Origin: Streptomyces sp. NBC_00554
GTDB taxonomy: Bacteria; Actinomycetota; Actinomycetes; Streptomycetales; Streptomycetaceae
Assembly (NCBI RefSeq): GCF_041431135.1
Contig: NZ_CP107799.1
Span: forward strand, 9,626,501-9,690,500
Length of the DNA stretch: 64,000 nt
Reading direction: 5' to 3'
The position numbers and the translations under genes are program-made. The stretch's first letter is position 1. Each line of letters starts with the position of its first letter. The notes beneath the pieces were generated by a model. That model was not told where the DNA came from. It was given only the letters and a program-made list of their open reading frames with translations, and did no database searches. Positions 7,241 through 16,352 of this stretch are shown in pieces.

Positions 7241-9943
7241 TTACCTCTCCGACAGTGGGGTGACCGCGATCTGGTCGATCACCGGTGCGTACGGGGACCG
7301 CTGGTCGTACTGGTTGTAGGTGTCGCCGTCGAAGTCGGGCAGTTCCTCAGCCGTGAAGGTGAGTCGGTTGGTTCCCTTCTTCAGCGTCACCGGGACGGTC
7401 AGCTCCCGGAAGGCGTTGAAGTGGAAGGTGGTCGGGAACAGCACCCGCCGCGCCGGTCCGCCGTTGACCGAGAGGTCGGCGTGGCGGGTGATCGGGTCGG
7501 GGTTGTAGTGGGTGGCCGGTGCCTGTTCGGCGTTGGAGTAGCGGATGGTCACCGCGTGCCGCCCGGACCGCTTGGCGAGGACGTCGACGGTGAGGGCGTT
7601 GGCCTTGCCGTCCCCGACGCCGGTGACCGACGTGCCGCCTCTGGCGAAGGTGTACGCGTCGGTGACCTTGGCGGCCCCGCCCGGGGTGCCGTCCTCGGCC
7701 TGGTACACCTTCGTCACAAGCGTGCCGCTGGAAGGTGCGACCCGCAGCCGGTCCAGCACGAGTCCGTGAGAGGCGCCGGTGACGGTGATCTTGTTGATGC
7801 CTCCGGACAGGAACACCCGCAGAACGTCTGTGCCCTTCTTCCCGGCTCCCGGCTTGGCAACGTCGAGCTTCTCGCCGTTGAGGGAGACCTCCGCCCGGCC
7901 GCCGGCGAGGTGGTCGAGGAAGAGGGTCGCCTCACCGTCGTCGGGGGAGTGGACCCAGAAGGTCGCGGACGCGCCCTTGGGCAGCGGTACCGCGCCCGGC
8001 CCCGAGGCGCCCGGATCCGTGTAGTGCGGCCGGGTCCCGGTGAGGGTGGCGTACTCGGCCTCGTAGATCGCGGGGCCGGCCACGTTCTCGTCGCGCAGCG
8101 ACAGGTCGATCTTGTCGATGATCGCGTCGCCCTTGATGACGCCCAGGTCCGCGTCCTGCGCCGCCAGCGTGATCCGGTGCCGGCCGGCGGTCAGCTCCAC
8201 GGTGGTGTCGGTGTGTCCCCAGACCACCCACTTGTAGCCGAGTGGCAGGAGCAACTCCTGCGGGTCCGTGCCGTCGACGCGGAGGAAGACGTTGGTGGGG
8301 CCCTGCTCCTTCACCAGGCCGTACAGGTTGTAGGAGTTGGCGAAGACGTTGAGGTCGTACGTGCCGTCCTGCGGGACGTCCACGTCGAAGGCGAGCACCC
8401 CGTCGGATCCGGTGCGCAGTCCGCCGACGTTGTAGTTGCCGCTGGTCGCGAACTTGCCGACGTTCGACGGCGTGCCCTCGGGCCCGTTCCTGGAGTAGCC
8501 CTTGCCGGTGTAGGTGGCGTTCTCCGCCTCGTACGTCCCCCGCCAGCCGACCGAGGGGTGGGCCTGCGCCCCGCCGTGGCCGCCCGGAGAGAGGATGACC
8601 TGGTACGCGGACATCTCGTTCATGCCGGTCATCGGCAGCGTCACCGAGCCGTCCTCACCGACCGCGACCTCCTGGTCGGCGAGCCGCAGCGGCTGGGCCG
8701 AGTCTCCGACCTGCCCGGACCACGGGATCTCCTGCACGGTGGCGTGCACGGTCGTGCCGAACAACTTGGGGTCGATGTTCTTGAAGACGACGTCCGCGTT
8801 GCCGCTCTTGCCGCCGAACAGCGCTCGGGACTGCTTCTTCTTCGTGTCGAGTGTGGCCACGCCCTGGAGGGTGTACTGCTGGTTGGGGTGCGGGGCGGTC
8901 ACCTGCACGGTGTGCCCGGACATCTGGCCGTAGGCGTTGAACAGCCACCACTGGCCGTTGGCCCGGTTGGCGTCGACGGCCGAGTCGTTGAGGTTGCCGT
9001 CGATGTTCCAGTAGGCGAGATCGGCGTCGATCTTGGACTCCTCGATGGCGGAGACCCACTGGACGACCTGGCCCGGCACGGAGAGGTGGTAGTTGTGGCC
9101 GTACTCGTTGACGTTGATCGGCAGTGGTCCGATCCCTGCCTCCTGCTCCCACTGCCGGTACTTCGCCACGCTCGTGCGGACTGCGGCGGGACTCGACAGC
9201 TCGTGCCAGGTCATCACGTCCGGGACGACGTCGTTGGCCTTGGCGTACTGCAGGAAGCCTTTGACCTGGTCGAAGAGGAGAGAGGTGTTGGGGCCCGCGA
9301 TCCGGGCGTCCGGGTCCAGGTCCTTGATGAGGTGGTAGACCTCTTTCCAGGCCGCGAAGAAGTACTGCGGGTCGTTGAGCCAGGAGACGTTGTTGTAGCT
9401 CCACGTGCCCGAGCCGAACATGTTCCCCTCGGGCTCGTTGAACGGGACGTAGACGACGTTGTCCTTGTAGGTGCCCATCGTCCTGACCTGGGCGACCTGC
9501 TTCTTGATCTTCTCCTTGAAGTCCGCGAGCCGCTCGGGGCCACTGTCGCCCGGCCATTGGTACGGGAACCCGCGGTAGATGTCGGTCATGTAGATGTAGA
9601 CGTCCTTGCCGCCCGAGTCCACGAACGGTGGCAGGACCTCCAGCGCGTCCGCCCCCGGGTGCTGGGGGCCGTCCTGCGCCTTGGTGGACACGGTGCGCAG
9701 GTGCATGCCCTCGATGAGGTTGCGGCTCGGTGCCCCGTCGCCGTAGATCCCGTACAGCGAGCCGGCCGCGCCGCCGTGGAAGGCGCCGGTGTCGGTGGCC
9801 AGATCGATGACGAGCCGTTCCGGGTCCGCGGCGTGAGCGGTGCCGGCGGAAGGGGCGGCGAGCAGGGTGGCCAGGACCGCCGCCACCGCGGCACCGGCTC
9901 CCGTCGTTCTCTTTCGTCGCACTGAGGTCTCCGTGGTTTCCAT
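7241..9943 (-). CDS. Secreted clan GH-A glycoside hydrolase with CBM6/35-like modules
   Basis: 900 residues with an N-terminal signal peptide (RRKRTTGAGAAVAAVLATLL, cut near AHA-AD). Residues 40-400 form a TIM-barrel hydrolase: VPFNEPEGN supplies the acid/base Glu after Asn (clan GH-A signature) and INVNEYGHN the probable nucleophile Glu. Residues 470-620, 620-760 and 770-900 look like beta-sandwich carbohydrate-binding modules (YEAENATYTG, YEAEYATLTG and YQAEDGTPGG starts, as in CBM6/35). The closest relative in the window is the product of 16353-18221, which shares the same barrel layout. It is divergent from the LacI gene, and a perfect operator lies 26 bp upstream of its start (9969-9986), so it is probably repressed by that regulator. 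The substrate is unknown. Confidence 0.8.
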   Translation of the reverse strand: METTETSVRRKRTTGAGAAVAAVLATLLAAPSAGTAHAADPERLVIDLATDTGAFHGGAAGSLYGIYGDGAPSRNLIEGMHLRTVSTKAQDGPQHPGADALEVLPPFVDSGGKDVYIYMTDIYRGFPYQWPGDSGPERLADFKEKIKKQVAQVRTMGTYKDNVVYVPFNEPEGNMFGSGTWSYNNVSWLNDPQYFFAAWKEVYHLIKDLDPDARIAGPNTSLLFDQVKGFLQYAKANDVVPDVMTWHELSSPAAVRTSVAKYRQWEQEAGIGPLPINVNEYGHNYHLSVPGQVVQWVSAIEESKIDADLAYWNIDGNLNDSAVDANRANGQWWLFNAYGQMSGHTVQVTAPHPNQQYTLQGVATLDTKKKQSRALFGGKSGNADVVFKNIDPKLFGTTVHATVQEIPWSGQVGDSAQPLRLADQEVAVGEDGSVTLPMTGMNEMSAYQVILSPGGHGGAQAHPSVGWRGTYEAENATYTGKGYSRNGPEGTPSNVGKFATSGNYNVGGLRTGSDGVLAFDVDVPQDGTYDLNVFANSYNLYGLVKEQGPTNVFLRVDGTDPQELLLPLGYKWVVWGHTDTTVELTAGRHRITLAAQDADLGVIKGDAIIDKIDLSLRDENVAGPAIYEAEYATLTGTRPHYTDPGASGPGAVPLPKGASATFWVHSPDDGEATLFLDHLAGGRAEVSLNGEKLDVAKPGAGKKGTDVLRVFLSGGINKITVTGASHGLVLDRLRVAPSSGTLVTKVYQAEDGTPGGAAKVTDAYTFARGGTSVTGVGDGKANALTVDVLAKRSGRHAVTIRYSNAEQAPATHYNPDPITRHADLSVNGGPARRVLFPTTFHFNAFRELTVPVTLKKGTNRLTFTAEELPDFDGDTYNQYDQRSPYAPVIDQIAVTPLSER

Positions 9944-9968
9944 GCGGGTTCGGACACTGGGCGAACAT

Positions 9969-9986
9969 CATCGAACCGGTTCGATG
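9969..9986. promoter_or_regulatory. LacI-type operator 1
   Basis: CATCGAACCGGTTCGATG is an 18-bp perfect palindrome with a central CpG, as in LacI-family operators. It lies 26 bp upstream of the minus-strand glycosidase start. The core CGAACCGGTTCG recurs twice before the divergent LacI gene. Confidence 0.85.
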
Positions 9987-10070
9987 CTGCTGGGCCGGGA
10001 AGTTAGCACCGCGGAAATCCGGCGGCAATACCTCTGGCGCGGGGAGTCGTGTCAGCTCATCCTGGATTCC

Positions 10071-10102
10071 AGAGGTGTTACGAGAGGTGTGGTGAGAGGT
10101 GT
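10071..10102 (+). repeat. Three tandem AGAGGTGT repeats, 12-nt period
   Basis: AGAGGTGT occurs at 10071, 10083 and 10095, always 12 nt apart, and the last copy runs into the -35 hexamer of the LacI promoter. The position suggests a binding site for an unknown protein at the promoter. Confidence 0.6.
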
Positions 10103-10130
10103 TGACAGCCGCAGTGGTTGTTCCTACCTT
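10102..10130 (+). promoter_or_regulatory. Predicted sigma-70-type promoter of the LacI gene
   Basis: TTGACA (10102-10107), a 17-nt spacer, then TACCTT (10125-10130). Operator 2 begins 7 bp after the -10 box, and operator 3 ends at the ribosome binding site, which fits autorepression. Confidence 0.65.
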
Positions 10131-10136
10131 CACTTC

Positions 10137-10154
10137 ACGCGAACCGGTTCGATG
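10137..10154. promoter_or_regulatory. LacI-type operator 2
   Basis: Core CGAACCGGTTCG at 10140-10151; the outer bases are less symmetric (ACG left, ATG right). It covers the predicted transcription start region of the LacI gene. Confidence 0.8.
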
Positions 10155-10176
10155 ACCGGTCGTTGCCCCTGCACAG

Positions 10177-10194
10177 CATCGAACCGGTTCGACC
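10177..10194. promoter_or_regulatory. LacI-type operator 3
   Basis: CATCGAACCGGTTCGACC, centred 40 bp from operator 2 and 208 bp from operator 1. It directly abuts the AAGGAG ribosome binding site (10195-10200) of the LacI gene. Confidence 0.8.
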
Positions 10195-10205
10195 AAGGAG
10201 TGCCC

Positions 10206-11237
10206 GTGAACATCGGTGAGATCGCCCGGCGGGCCGGTGTCTCGCGGAGCACCGTGTCCTACGCGCTGAGCGGCAAGCGCCCCGTGTCGGAGGACACCCG
10301 CCGGAAGATCCAGCGTGTCATCGACGAGCTGGGCTACCAGCCCAACGCCAGTGCGCGCGCCCTGGCCAACGGCCGGACCAACACGATCGGCCTGGTCTTT
10401 CCGCCGGCCGGCAACCACTACACCGGCATGCAACTCGACTTCATCGGCAGTGTGGTGGAGGCGGCCGCGGCCCGCGACTACGACGTGCTGCTGTCTCCCA
10501 GCGGCGTCGACAGCGACCGCTCGTTCCAGCGGCTGCTGGGGGAGCGGCGGGTCGACGGCGCGATCCTGATGGAGATCAGACTGGAGGACGACCGGGCCGA
10601 TCACCTGGCCGCCCTCGGTTTCCCCTCCGTCGCCATCGGCCGGACCGCGCATCCCGAGGGCACCTGGTGGGTCGGCCTGGACCACACCGCGCTGGCAGGG
10701 GCCTGCGTTCATCACCTCGCGGACCTCGGCCACCGCAGGGTCGCCTTCGTCAACCGGCCCGAGCAGTTGCTGCGGGCCGGATACGAGTCCGCGCACCGCG
10801 GGCTTGACGGCTTCACCAAGGCCGCGGCCGAGCGCGGGCTGACCGTGCGGACGTACTGCTGCGGGGACGACGCCCCGTCCGGCCAGGCGTGTCTGGAACA
10901 GATCCTGCACGACGATCCGGCCACCACGGCCCTGGTCACCCTCAACGAGGCCGCACTCGGCGGCCTGTACCGCGGGCTGGCCCAGGCCGGCCGTCACGTA
11001 CCACGCGACTTCTCCGTCACCGGAGTCGTGGCAGGCCGGTGGGCGGAGACGGTGACTCCGCAGCTCACCGCGGCGGACGTACCGGCGGAAGCGATGGGCC
11101 GACACGCCGTCGACCTCCTCGTCGAGCGGCTCGACCACCCCGACGCGCCGCCCCGGCACCACCTGCTCGCACCGCCCATCTCGCTACGCGCCAGTACAGG
11201 GCCCGCCACCGGCAGGCCGTCCACCGAGGCCACCTGA
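10206..11237 (+). CDS. LacI-family transcriptional regulator
   Basis: 343 residues. GTG at 10206 is chosen because AAGGAG sits 5 nt upstream and the helix-turn-helix starts immediately (MNIGEIARRAGVSRSTVSYA). The hinge helix is near residues 46-56 (NASARALANG), followed by a periplasmic-binding-protein-like sugar-binding core (TIGLVFPPAG to the C-terminus). The three CGAACCGGTTCG palindromes at its own promoter and at the divergent glycosidase promoter are its probable operators, making it an autoregulated, sugar-released repressor of the 1-18 kb polysaccharide genes. The ABC transporter genes start 146 bp downstream on the same strand and show no operator copy of their own, so read-through from this promoter may drive them. 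The effector cannot be read from sequence. Confidence 0.88.
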   Translation: MNIGEIARRAGVSRSTVSYALSGKRPVSEDTRRKIQRVIDELGYQPNASARALANGRTNTIGLVFPPAGNHYTGMQLDFIGSVVEAAAARDYDVLLSPSGVDSDRSFQRLLGERRVDGAILMEIRLEDDRADHLAALGFPSVAIGRTAHPEGTWWVGLDHTALAGACVHHLADLGHRRVAFVNRPEQLLRAGYESAHRGLDGFTKAAAERGLTVRTYCCGDDAPSGQACLEQILHDDPATTALVTLNEAALGGLYRGLAQAGRHVPRDFSVTGVVAGRWAETVTPQLTAADVPAEAMGRHAVDLLVERLDHPDAPPRHHLLAPPISLRASTGPATGRPSTEAT

Positions 11238-11382
11238 CCTCGGCCTCCGGCACCACCCCTCCTGACCACGCATCACGGGCATCCTCCGTTCTCTCTCACC
11301 GCTCGCCGTGGCTGTTCGGCATGCCCGCTTCCCCCGTCACCCGCCCTGAGCACACCCGTGCCAGAAAACAAAGGAACGTGCC

Positions 11383-12630
11383 ATGCACAGCTCCGTAAGA
11401 CGGCTCCGCCTCACCGCCGCGACCGTGACCGTCCTCGCCGTCGCCGGCACCGCCACCGCTTGTTCCTCCGGTACGGGCAGCACCGGCACCAAGGCCTCGG
11501 ACAGCGGCACGTACACCATCTGGGACCCGTACCCGCAGTTCGACAAGAGCTCCGCGTGGGCGAAGCTGCTCGACGCCTGCGGCACCAAGGCCGGGGTGAA
11601 GATCAAGCGCACCGCGTTCGACACCAGCGACCTCGCGAACAAGGCACTGCTGGCAGCCCAGCAGGACAACTCCGCCGACGTCCTCATCGTCGACAACCCG
11701 GTGGTGTCGACGCTGGCCGAGGCCGGGGTCCTCACCACGACCGAGGACAACAAGCTGGACACCTCGAAGGCGGACGCCAACCTCCTCGCGGCCGGACAGT
11801 CGGGCGGCAAGACGTACGGCACGCCGATCGGCGCCAACACCCTCGCCCTCTACTACAACAAGGCGGTGCTGAAGCAGGCCGGGGTGGACATAGCCTCGGT
11901 GAAGGACTGGAAGTCGCTGACGGCGGCGCTGGCGAAGGTCAAGAAGGCCGGCAAGAAAGGCATCACGTTCTCCGCGATCGGCACGGAGGAGGGCACCTTC
12001 CAGTTCCTGCCCTGGTACTGGGGATCGGACGCCCAGCTGACCGCGCTCGACTCCGACCAGGCCGTCTCCGCGCTGACGCTGTGGAAGGACTGGCTGAAGA
12101 ACGGCTACGCGCCGAACTCGGTCCTCAACAACACCCAGACGACCAGCTGGCAGGAGTTCGCGACCGGCGACTACGCGTTCAGCGAGAACGGCACCTGGCA
12201 GCTCGCCAACGCCGCGAAGGCCGGCTTCGACTACGGGGTCATCCCCGTTCCCGCCGCCGACGGCGGCAGCGCGGCCGCCCCGACCGGAGGCGAGTTCGTC
12301 ACCATCCCGGTCCAGGGCAAGACCGACCGCTACACGACGTCACAGAAGATCGTGACCTGCCTGACCAGCACCGACAACCTCCTCAACACCGACACCACGC
12401 TGTCCTACGTGGCACCCACCACCGAGGTCCAGGACAAGCAGGTCACGGCGAACGCCGAGCTGAAGCCCTGGGTCGACGCGGTCAAGGCGGCCAAGGGACG
12501 CACCAGTGACGACCTGGGCACCAAGTACCCGAAGATCTCCGAGCAGTTGTGGAAGGCGGTCCAGTCCGCCCTCAGTGGCTCGCAGTCGCCGAAGGACGCG
12601 TTGGCCGCGGCGCAGTCCGCCGTCAAGTAA
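11383..12630 (+). CDS. Sugar ABC transporter, solute-binding lipoprotein
   Basis: 415 residues. AAAGGA lies upstream of the ATG. The signal peptide ends in a lipobox-like ATAC at about residue 27, so the mature protein is predicted to be membrane-anchored through a lipidated Cys. The remainder matches family 1 (MalE-like) binding proteins: YTIWDPYPQF, the YGTPIGANTLALYYNK loop and ATGDYAFSENGTWQL. It would capture the oligosaccharides released by the secreted enzymes and pass them to the two permeases that follow directly. No ATPase gene is nearby, so a shared ATPase (MsiK-type, known for Streptomyces sugar importers) is likely. Confidence 0.88.
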   Translation: MHSSVRRLRLTAATVTVLAVAGTATACSSGTGSTGTKASDSGTYTIWDPYPQFDKSSAWAKLLDACGTKAGVKIKRTAFDTSDLANKALLAAQQDNSADVLIVDNPVVSTLAEAGVLTTTEDNKLDTSKADANLLAAGQSGGKTYGTPIGANTLALYYNKAVLKQAGVDIASVKDWKSLTAALAKVKKAGKKGITFSAIGTEEGTFQFLPWYWGSDAQLTALDSDQAVSALTLWKDWLKNGYAPNSVLNNTQTTSWQEFATGDYAFSENGTWQLANAAKAGFDYGVIPVPAADGGSAAAPTGGEFVTIPVQGKTDRYTTSQKIVTCLTSTDNLLNTDTTLSYVAPTTEVQDKQVTANAELKPWVDAVKAAKGRTSDDLGTKYPKISEQLWKAVQSALSGSQSPKDALAAAQSAVK

Positions 12631-12650
12631 GCGGGAATCAGAGCCCGTTG

Positions 12651-13622
12651 ATGAGCCACACGACGAAAGTGCCGCACCGGCGGCCCGTGCGCCACACCAG
12701 TGGTGCGGCCCCCACCGCACCACCCCGGGCACGGCGCCGCCCCACCTCCCAGCAGTGGGCCGCCTGGGGATTCCTCGCCCCGGTGACCCTCTACCTCGTC
12801 CTCTTCTACGCCTATCCCCTGTACCGCAACATCGACCTGAGCCTGCGCAACTACACGGTCCGGTCCTTCGTCCAGGGCGATGCGCCGTTCACGGGCCTGC
12901 AGAACTTCCGCACCGTACTCGACGACCCGACCTTCGCCCCGGCCCTGCTCCACACCGTGGTCTTCACCACCGTGTGTCTGGTCTTCCAGTACGCCATCGG
13001 CCTGGCCCTCGCGGTCTTCTTCAACCAGCACTTCCGGCTCTCCACAATCCTGCGGGCCCTCTTCCTGGTGCCCTGGCTGCTCCCGCTGATCGTCTCGGCG
13101 TCCACCTGGTCGTGGATGCTCAACAGCGACTCCGGTGTCGTGAACGCCGTACTGCACGCCGTCGGCATAGGGCCGGTGAACTGGCTGACCGCGCCGGGCT
13201 GGTCGCTCGCCTCGGTGATCGTCGCGAACATCTGGATCGGCGTCCCGTTCAATCTGGTGGTCCTCCACAGCGGCCTGCAGTCCATCCCCGCGAGCCTCTA
13301 CGAGGCGGCGGCCCTCGACGGGGCGAACGCCTGGCAGCGGTTCTGGCGGATCACCTTTCCGCTGCTGCGACCGGTGTCCGCGATCACTCTGCTGCTCGGC
13401 CTGGTCTACACGCTCAAGGTCTTCGACATCATCTGGATCATGACCAAGGGTGGCCCGGCCGACTCCTCCACCACCTTCGCCACCTGGTCCTACCAACTCG
13501 GCTTCGGCAACCTGCTGCCCGCTTTCGGCCCCGGAGCGGCCGTCGGCAACCTGCTCGTGGTCGCCGCCCTGGTGTTCGGCCTGGTCTACGTGAGGGTCCA
13601 GCGGAAGCAGGCACTGTCATGA
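12651..13622 (+). CDS. Sugar ABC transporter permease (MalF-like)
   Basis: 323 residues. ATG at 12651, 20 nt after the binding-protein stop, is preferred over in-frame starts inside that gene. There are six predicted membrane segments beginning at WAAWGFLAPVTLYLVLFYAY. The cytoplasmic EAA loop reads EAAALDGANAWQRFWRITFP, the ATPase-docking motif of carbohydrate importers. Its stop overlaps the start of the next permease by 4 bp (ATGA), which implies translational coupling. Confidence 0.9.
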   Translation: MSHTTKVPHRRPVRHTSGAAPTAPPRARRRPTSQQWAAWGFLAPVTLYLVLFYAYPLYRNIDLSLRNYTVRSFVQGDAPFTGLQNFRTVLDDPTFAPALLHTVVFTTVCLVFQYAIGLALAVFFNQHFRLSTILRALFLVPWLLPLIVSASTWSWMLNSDSGVVNAVLHAVGIGPVNWLTAPGWSLASVIVANIWIGVPFNLVVLHSGLQSIPASLYEAAALDGANAWQRFWRITFPLLRPVSAITLLLGLVYTLKVFDIIWIMTKGGPADSSTTFATWSYQLGFGNLLPAFGPGAAVGNLLVVAALVFGLVYVRVQRKQALS

Positions 13623-14443
13623 ACCGAAGCACCAGCCGTACGTGGTGGCAGACGGCCATCGGCGTGCTGTTCACCGCGGTGATGCTCTTCCCGGTCTACT
13701 GGATGCTCAACGTGTCCTTCACCCGCGACCAGGACATGCGCAAGAGCCCGCCGGACCTGATCCCCGTGCACGGCACTCTGGAGGGGTACCGAGCCGTCCT
13801 GGACCAGCAGTTGCCCTACCTCGGCACCAGCTTCGTCATCGGCCTGGGGACCGTCGTCCTCACCGTGGCGCTCGCCGCTCCCGCCGGCTACGCACTGGCC
13901 AAACTCCGCCCGCGCGGCGGCGGCGTACTCGGTTTCCTCTTCCTGGTCGCCCAGATGATCCCCGGCATCATCATGGCGATGGGCTTCTACGCCATCTACC
14001 TCAGCCTCGGCCTGCTCCAGTCGGTGCCCGGCCTGATCGTCGCGGACTCCACGCTGGCCGTGCCGTTCGCCGTGCTGATCTTCACCGCGTTCATGTCCGG
14101 AATCCCGGGCGAACTGCTCCAGGCCGCGAAGACGGACGGGGCCGGGCCCGTGCGCACCTTCTGGTCGATCGTGCTGCCCATGAGCCGCAACGCCATTGTC
14201 ACGGTGTCGCTGTTCGCGTTCTTGTGGTCCTGGTCCGACTTCGTCTTCGCCAGCACCCTCGCCAGCGGCGGCGCGCACGAGCCGATCACCCTCGGCATCT
14301 ACCACTACATCGGCAACAACAACCAGGAGTGGAACGCCATCATGGCCACCGCCGTCGTGGCCTCGCTGCCCGCCGCGGTGATCCTCGTCCTCGCCCAGCG
14401 CTACGTAGCCGCCGGCGTGACCGCCGGCGCCGTCAAGGACTGA
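13619..14443 (+). CDS. Sugar ABC transporter permease (MalG-like)
   Basis: 274 residues starting at the ATG that overlaps the upstream stop. It has six membrane segments and the EAA-type loop LLQAAKTDGAGPVRTFWSI. Together with the MalF-like partner it forms the heterodimeric channel for the sugar bound by the lipoprotein at 11383. A cytosolic glycosidase gene follows after 97 nt. Confidence 0.9.
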   Translation: MNRSTSRTWWQTAIGVLFTAVMLFPVYWMLNVSFTRDQDMRKSPPDLIPVHGTLEGYRAVLDQQLPYLGTSFVIGLGTVVLTVALAAPAGYALAKLRPRGGGVLGFLFLVAQMIPGIIMAMGFYAIYLSLGLLQSVPGLIVADSTLAVPFAVLIFTAFMSGIPGELLQAAKTDGAGPVRTFWSIVLPMSRNAIVTVSLFAFLWSWSDFVFASTLASGGAHEPITLGIYHYIGNNNQEWNAIMATAVVASLPAAVILVLAQRYVAAGVTAGAVKD

Positions 14444-14540
14444 CTCCTCTTCACCCCGTCACGGTCCACCTGTTGGCCGGCCCGTCATTCCTGCACGCCC
14501 AAGAGCCGATCACCCCTGCTCCAGAAACGAGTCACGCTGC

Positions 14541-16298
14541 ATGACCGCCGCCCCGTCCGGCCCGGCCTTCTCCGTCCACGACATCCCGTTCAGCACCCGC
14601 GGGTCATGGTTCGGTATTTCGCCCGTGGTGGCGGAGAAGACCATCGCCGAAGACCTTCACCTCGTCTCGCACCAGCACGGCATGCACGCCGTGCTGCGTC
14701 TCCTCCCGCTCGACCTGCCCACTGGGGATCGCGCCGCCACCAGGCCGCACGCGACGCCAAGCCAGCTCAGCTGGATCGGTGCCGAAGGCCGCATCGACCT
14801 CGCCTACGAGTCGCCGGACACCGTACGCCTGCGCGGTGACGGGCTGGGCCTGCGCATCGGCGCGGCGGCGACCGTGCTGACCCCGTTCAGCGGCACCTAC
14901 TTCTACCGCGAACCCGGCACGGGGGCGTATGTGTTCACCTCGTACGAGACCGGGCGGCGCTACCGCGTCACCGTGCTGTCGGGGACCGTGGCCGAGGCGT
15001 CCGGCACGCAGACGCTGGGCAGCGCCGCGCGAGGTGTCACGATCGGCGCCGAGGCCAGCGCGGTCTGGGAGGCCGCGGTCGAGGAGTACGAGACCGCGCG
15101 CCGCCCGTACGCGTCTTCGGCATCCTTCGGCCAGGTCGTGGACGCCGCGCACGGCGCCTTCTCCTCCTTCGTCGACACCGTCGCGCCCTGGCGCTCGTCG
15201 GGCACGCCTGCCGCGGAACTCGCCGCGTATGTCCTGTGGTCCGCGACCGTACGGCCGCAGGGCTTCGTCACCCGGCCCGCGGTGCTGATGTCGAAGCACT
15301 GGATGGACAAGGTGTGGAGCTGGGACCACTGCTTCAACGCCCTTGCCCTGGCCCCTGGAAGCCCCGGACTCGCCCTGGACCAGTTCGCCCTGCCTTTCGA
15401 CCACCAGGACGAGACCGGCGCGCTACCCGACTCGGTGGCCCACTCGGAGATCCTCTACAACTTCGTCAAGCCTCCTATCCACGGCTGGACCCTGCGCCAC
15501 CTGCGTCGACGGCTCCCCAAGCCGCTCGGCGAGGCGGAGTTGACCGAGGTGTACGACCGGCTGGCCCGCTGGACGGACTTCTGGCTCACCATGCGGCGGG
15601 CACCCGGGGCAGCGCTCCCGCACTACCAGCACGGCAATGACAGCGGCTGGGACAACGCGACCACCTTCGACCCCGAGCGTGTGATCGTCAGCGCCGATCT
15701 GGCCGCCTTCCTCGTGCTGCAGATGCGCGAACTCGCCGAACTCGCACATGCGTTGGGGCTGCAGGACGACGCGCGCAGGTGGACGCGAACGGCCGACGGC
15801 ACGCAAGCGGCGATGCTCGAAGAGCTGTGGACCGGCGACCGATTCGTCGCCCGCTCGGCACAGAGCGGGGCCACCTGGACCAGCTCCAGTCTGCTCGACC
15901 TGATGCCCGTGGTGCTCGGCGAGCACCTGCCCCAGAGCATCGGCGACGCGCTGGCCGACCGCATCGAGGCCCACCTCACCGCGTACGGCCTCGCCACCGA
16001 ACTGCCCACCTCACCGCACTACTTGGACGACGGCTACTGGCGCGGCCCGATCTGGGCCCCGTCCACCGTCCTGATCGAGGACGGCCTGCGCCGCGCCGGC
16101 CACGACCGTCTCGCGGACGAGATCAGCGCCCGCTTCCGGGCCCTGTGCGAGACCTCGGGCTTCGCGGAGAACTTCGACGCCCTCACCGGCGCGGGCCTGC
16201 GCGACCGCGCCTACACCTGGACCGCCAGCAGCTACCTCCTCCTTGCCGAGGCCCACGAGCTGAGGCGCGCCGAGACCGCGGAGGCCGTCGGCGGCTGA
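14541..16298 (+). CDS. Cytosolic GH63-like (alpha/alpha)6-barrel glycosidase
   Basis: 585 residues, no signal peptide. The C-terminal two thirds form an (alpha/alpha)6 barrel related to GH63/GH37 enzymes, with WSWDHCFNALAL, YQHGNDSGWDNATTF and YWRGPIWAPSTVLI as recognisable active-site stretches; Asp in GNDSGWD and Glu in GFAENFDALTG are the likely catalytic acids. The N-terminal 200 residues are a beta-sandwich. The position directly after the importer suggests that it hydrolyses the imported oligosaccharide inside the cell. The exact linkage is unknown; a mannosylglycerate- or glucosylglycerate-hydrolase-like activity would be an alternative within this fold. Confidence 0.78.
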   Translation: MTAAPSGPAFSVHDIPFSTRGSWFGISPVVAEKTIAEDLHLVSHQHGMHAVLRLLPLDLPTGDRAATRPHATPSQLSWIGAEGRIDLAYESPDTVRLRGDGLGLRIGAAATVLTPFSGTYFYREPGTGAYVFTSYETGRRYRVTVLSGTVAEASGTQTLGSAARGVTIGAEASAVWEAAVEEYETARRPYASSASFGQVVDAAHGAFSSFVDTVAPWRSSGTPAAELAAYVLWSATVRPQGFVTRPAVLMSKHWMDKVWSWDHCFNALALAPGSPGLALDQFALPFDHQDETGALPDSVAHSEILYNFVKPPIHGWTLRHLRRRLPKPLGEAELTEVYDRLARWTDFWLTMRRAPGAALPHYQHGNDSGWDNATTFDPERVIVSADLAAFLVLQMRELAELAHALGLQDDARRWTRTADGTQAAMLEELWTGDRFVARSAQSGATWTSSSLLDLMPVVLGEHLPQSIGDALADRIEAHLTAYGLATELPTSPHYLDDGYWRGPIWAPSTVLIEDGLRRAGHDRLADEISARFRALCETSGFAENFDALTGAGLRDRAYTWTASSYLLLAEAHELRRAETAEAVGG

Positions 16299-16305
16299 CA
16301 GACCC

Positions 16306-16326
16306 CCCGGGCGACTCGCGCCCGGG
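16306..16326 (+). terminator. GC hairpin between the GH63-like and GH-A genes
   Basis: CCCGGGCG / ACTCG / CGCCCGGG gives a perfect 8-bp stem with a 5-nt loop, 8 nt after the upstream stop. There is no T-tract. It could end the transporter-glycosidase operon or trim its mRNA. Confidence 0.5.
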
Positions 16327-16352
16327 CAGTACCCCCTTCGGGAGACCCGCAC

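Noticed and set aside
7196..9925. Long plus-strand open frame opposite the glycosidase gene
   Set aside because: It is the antisense shadow of the secreted glycosidase; its translation is Arg/Val/Gly-rich with no domain, while the minus-strand frame has a signal peptide, active-site motifs and CBMs.
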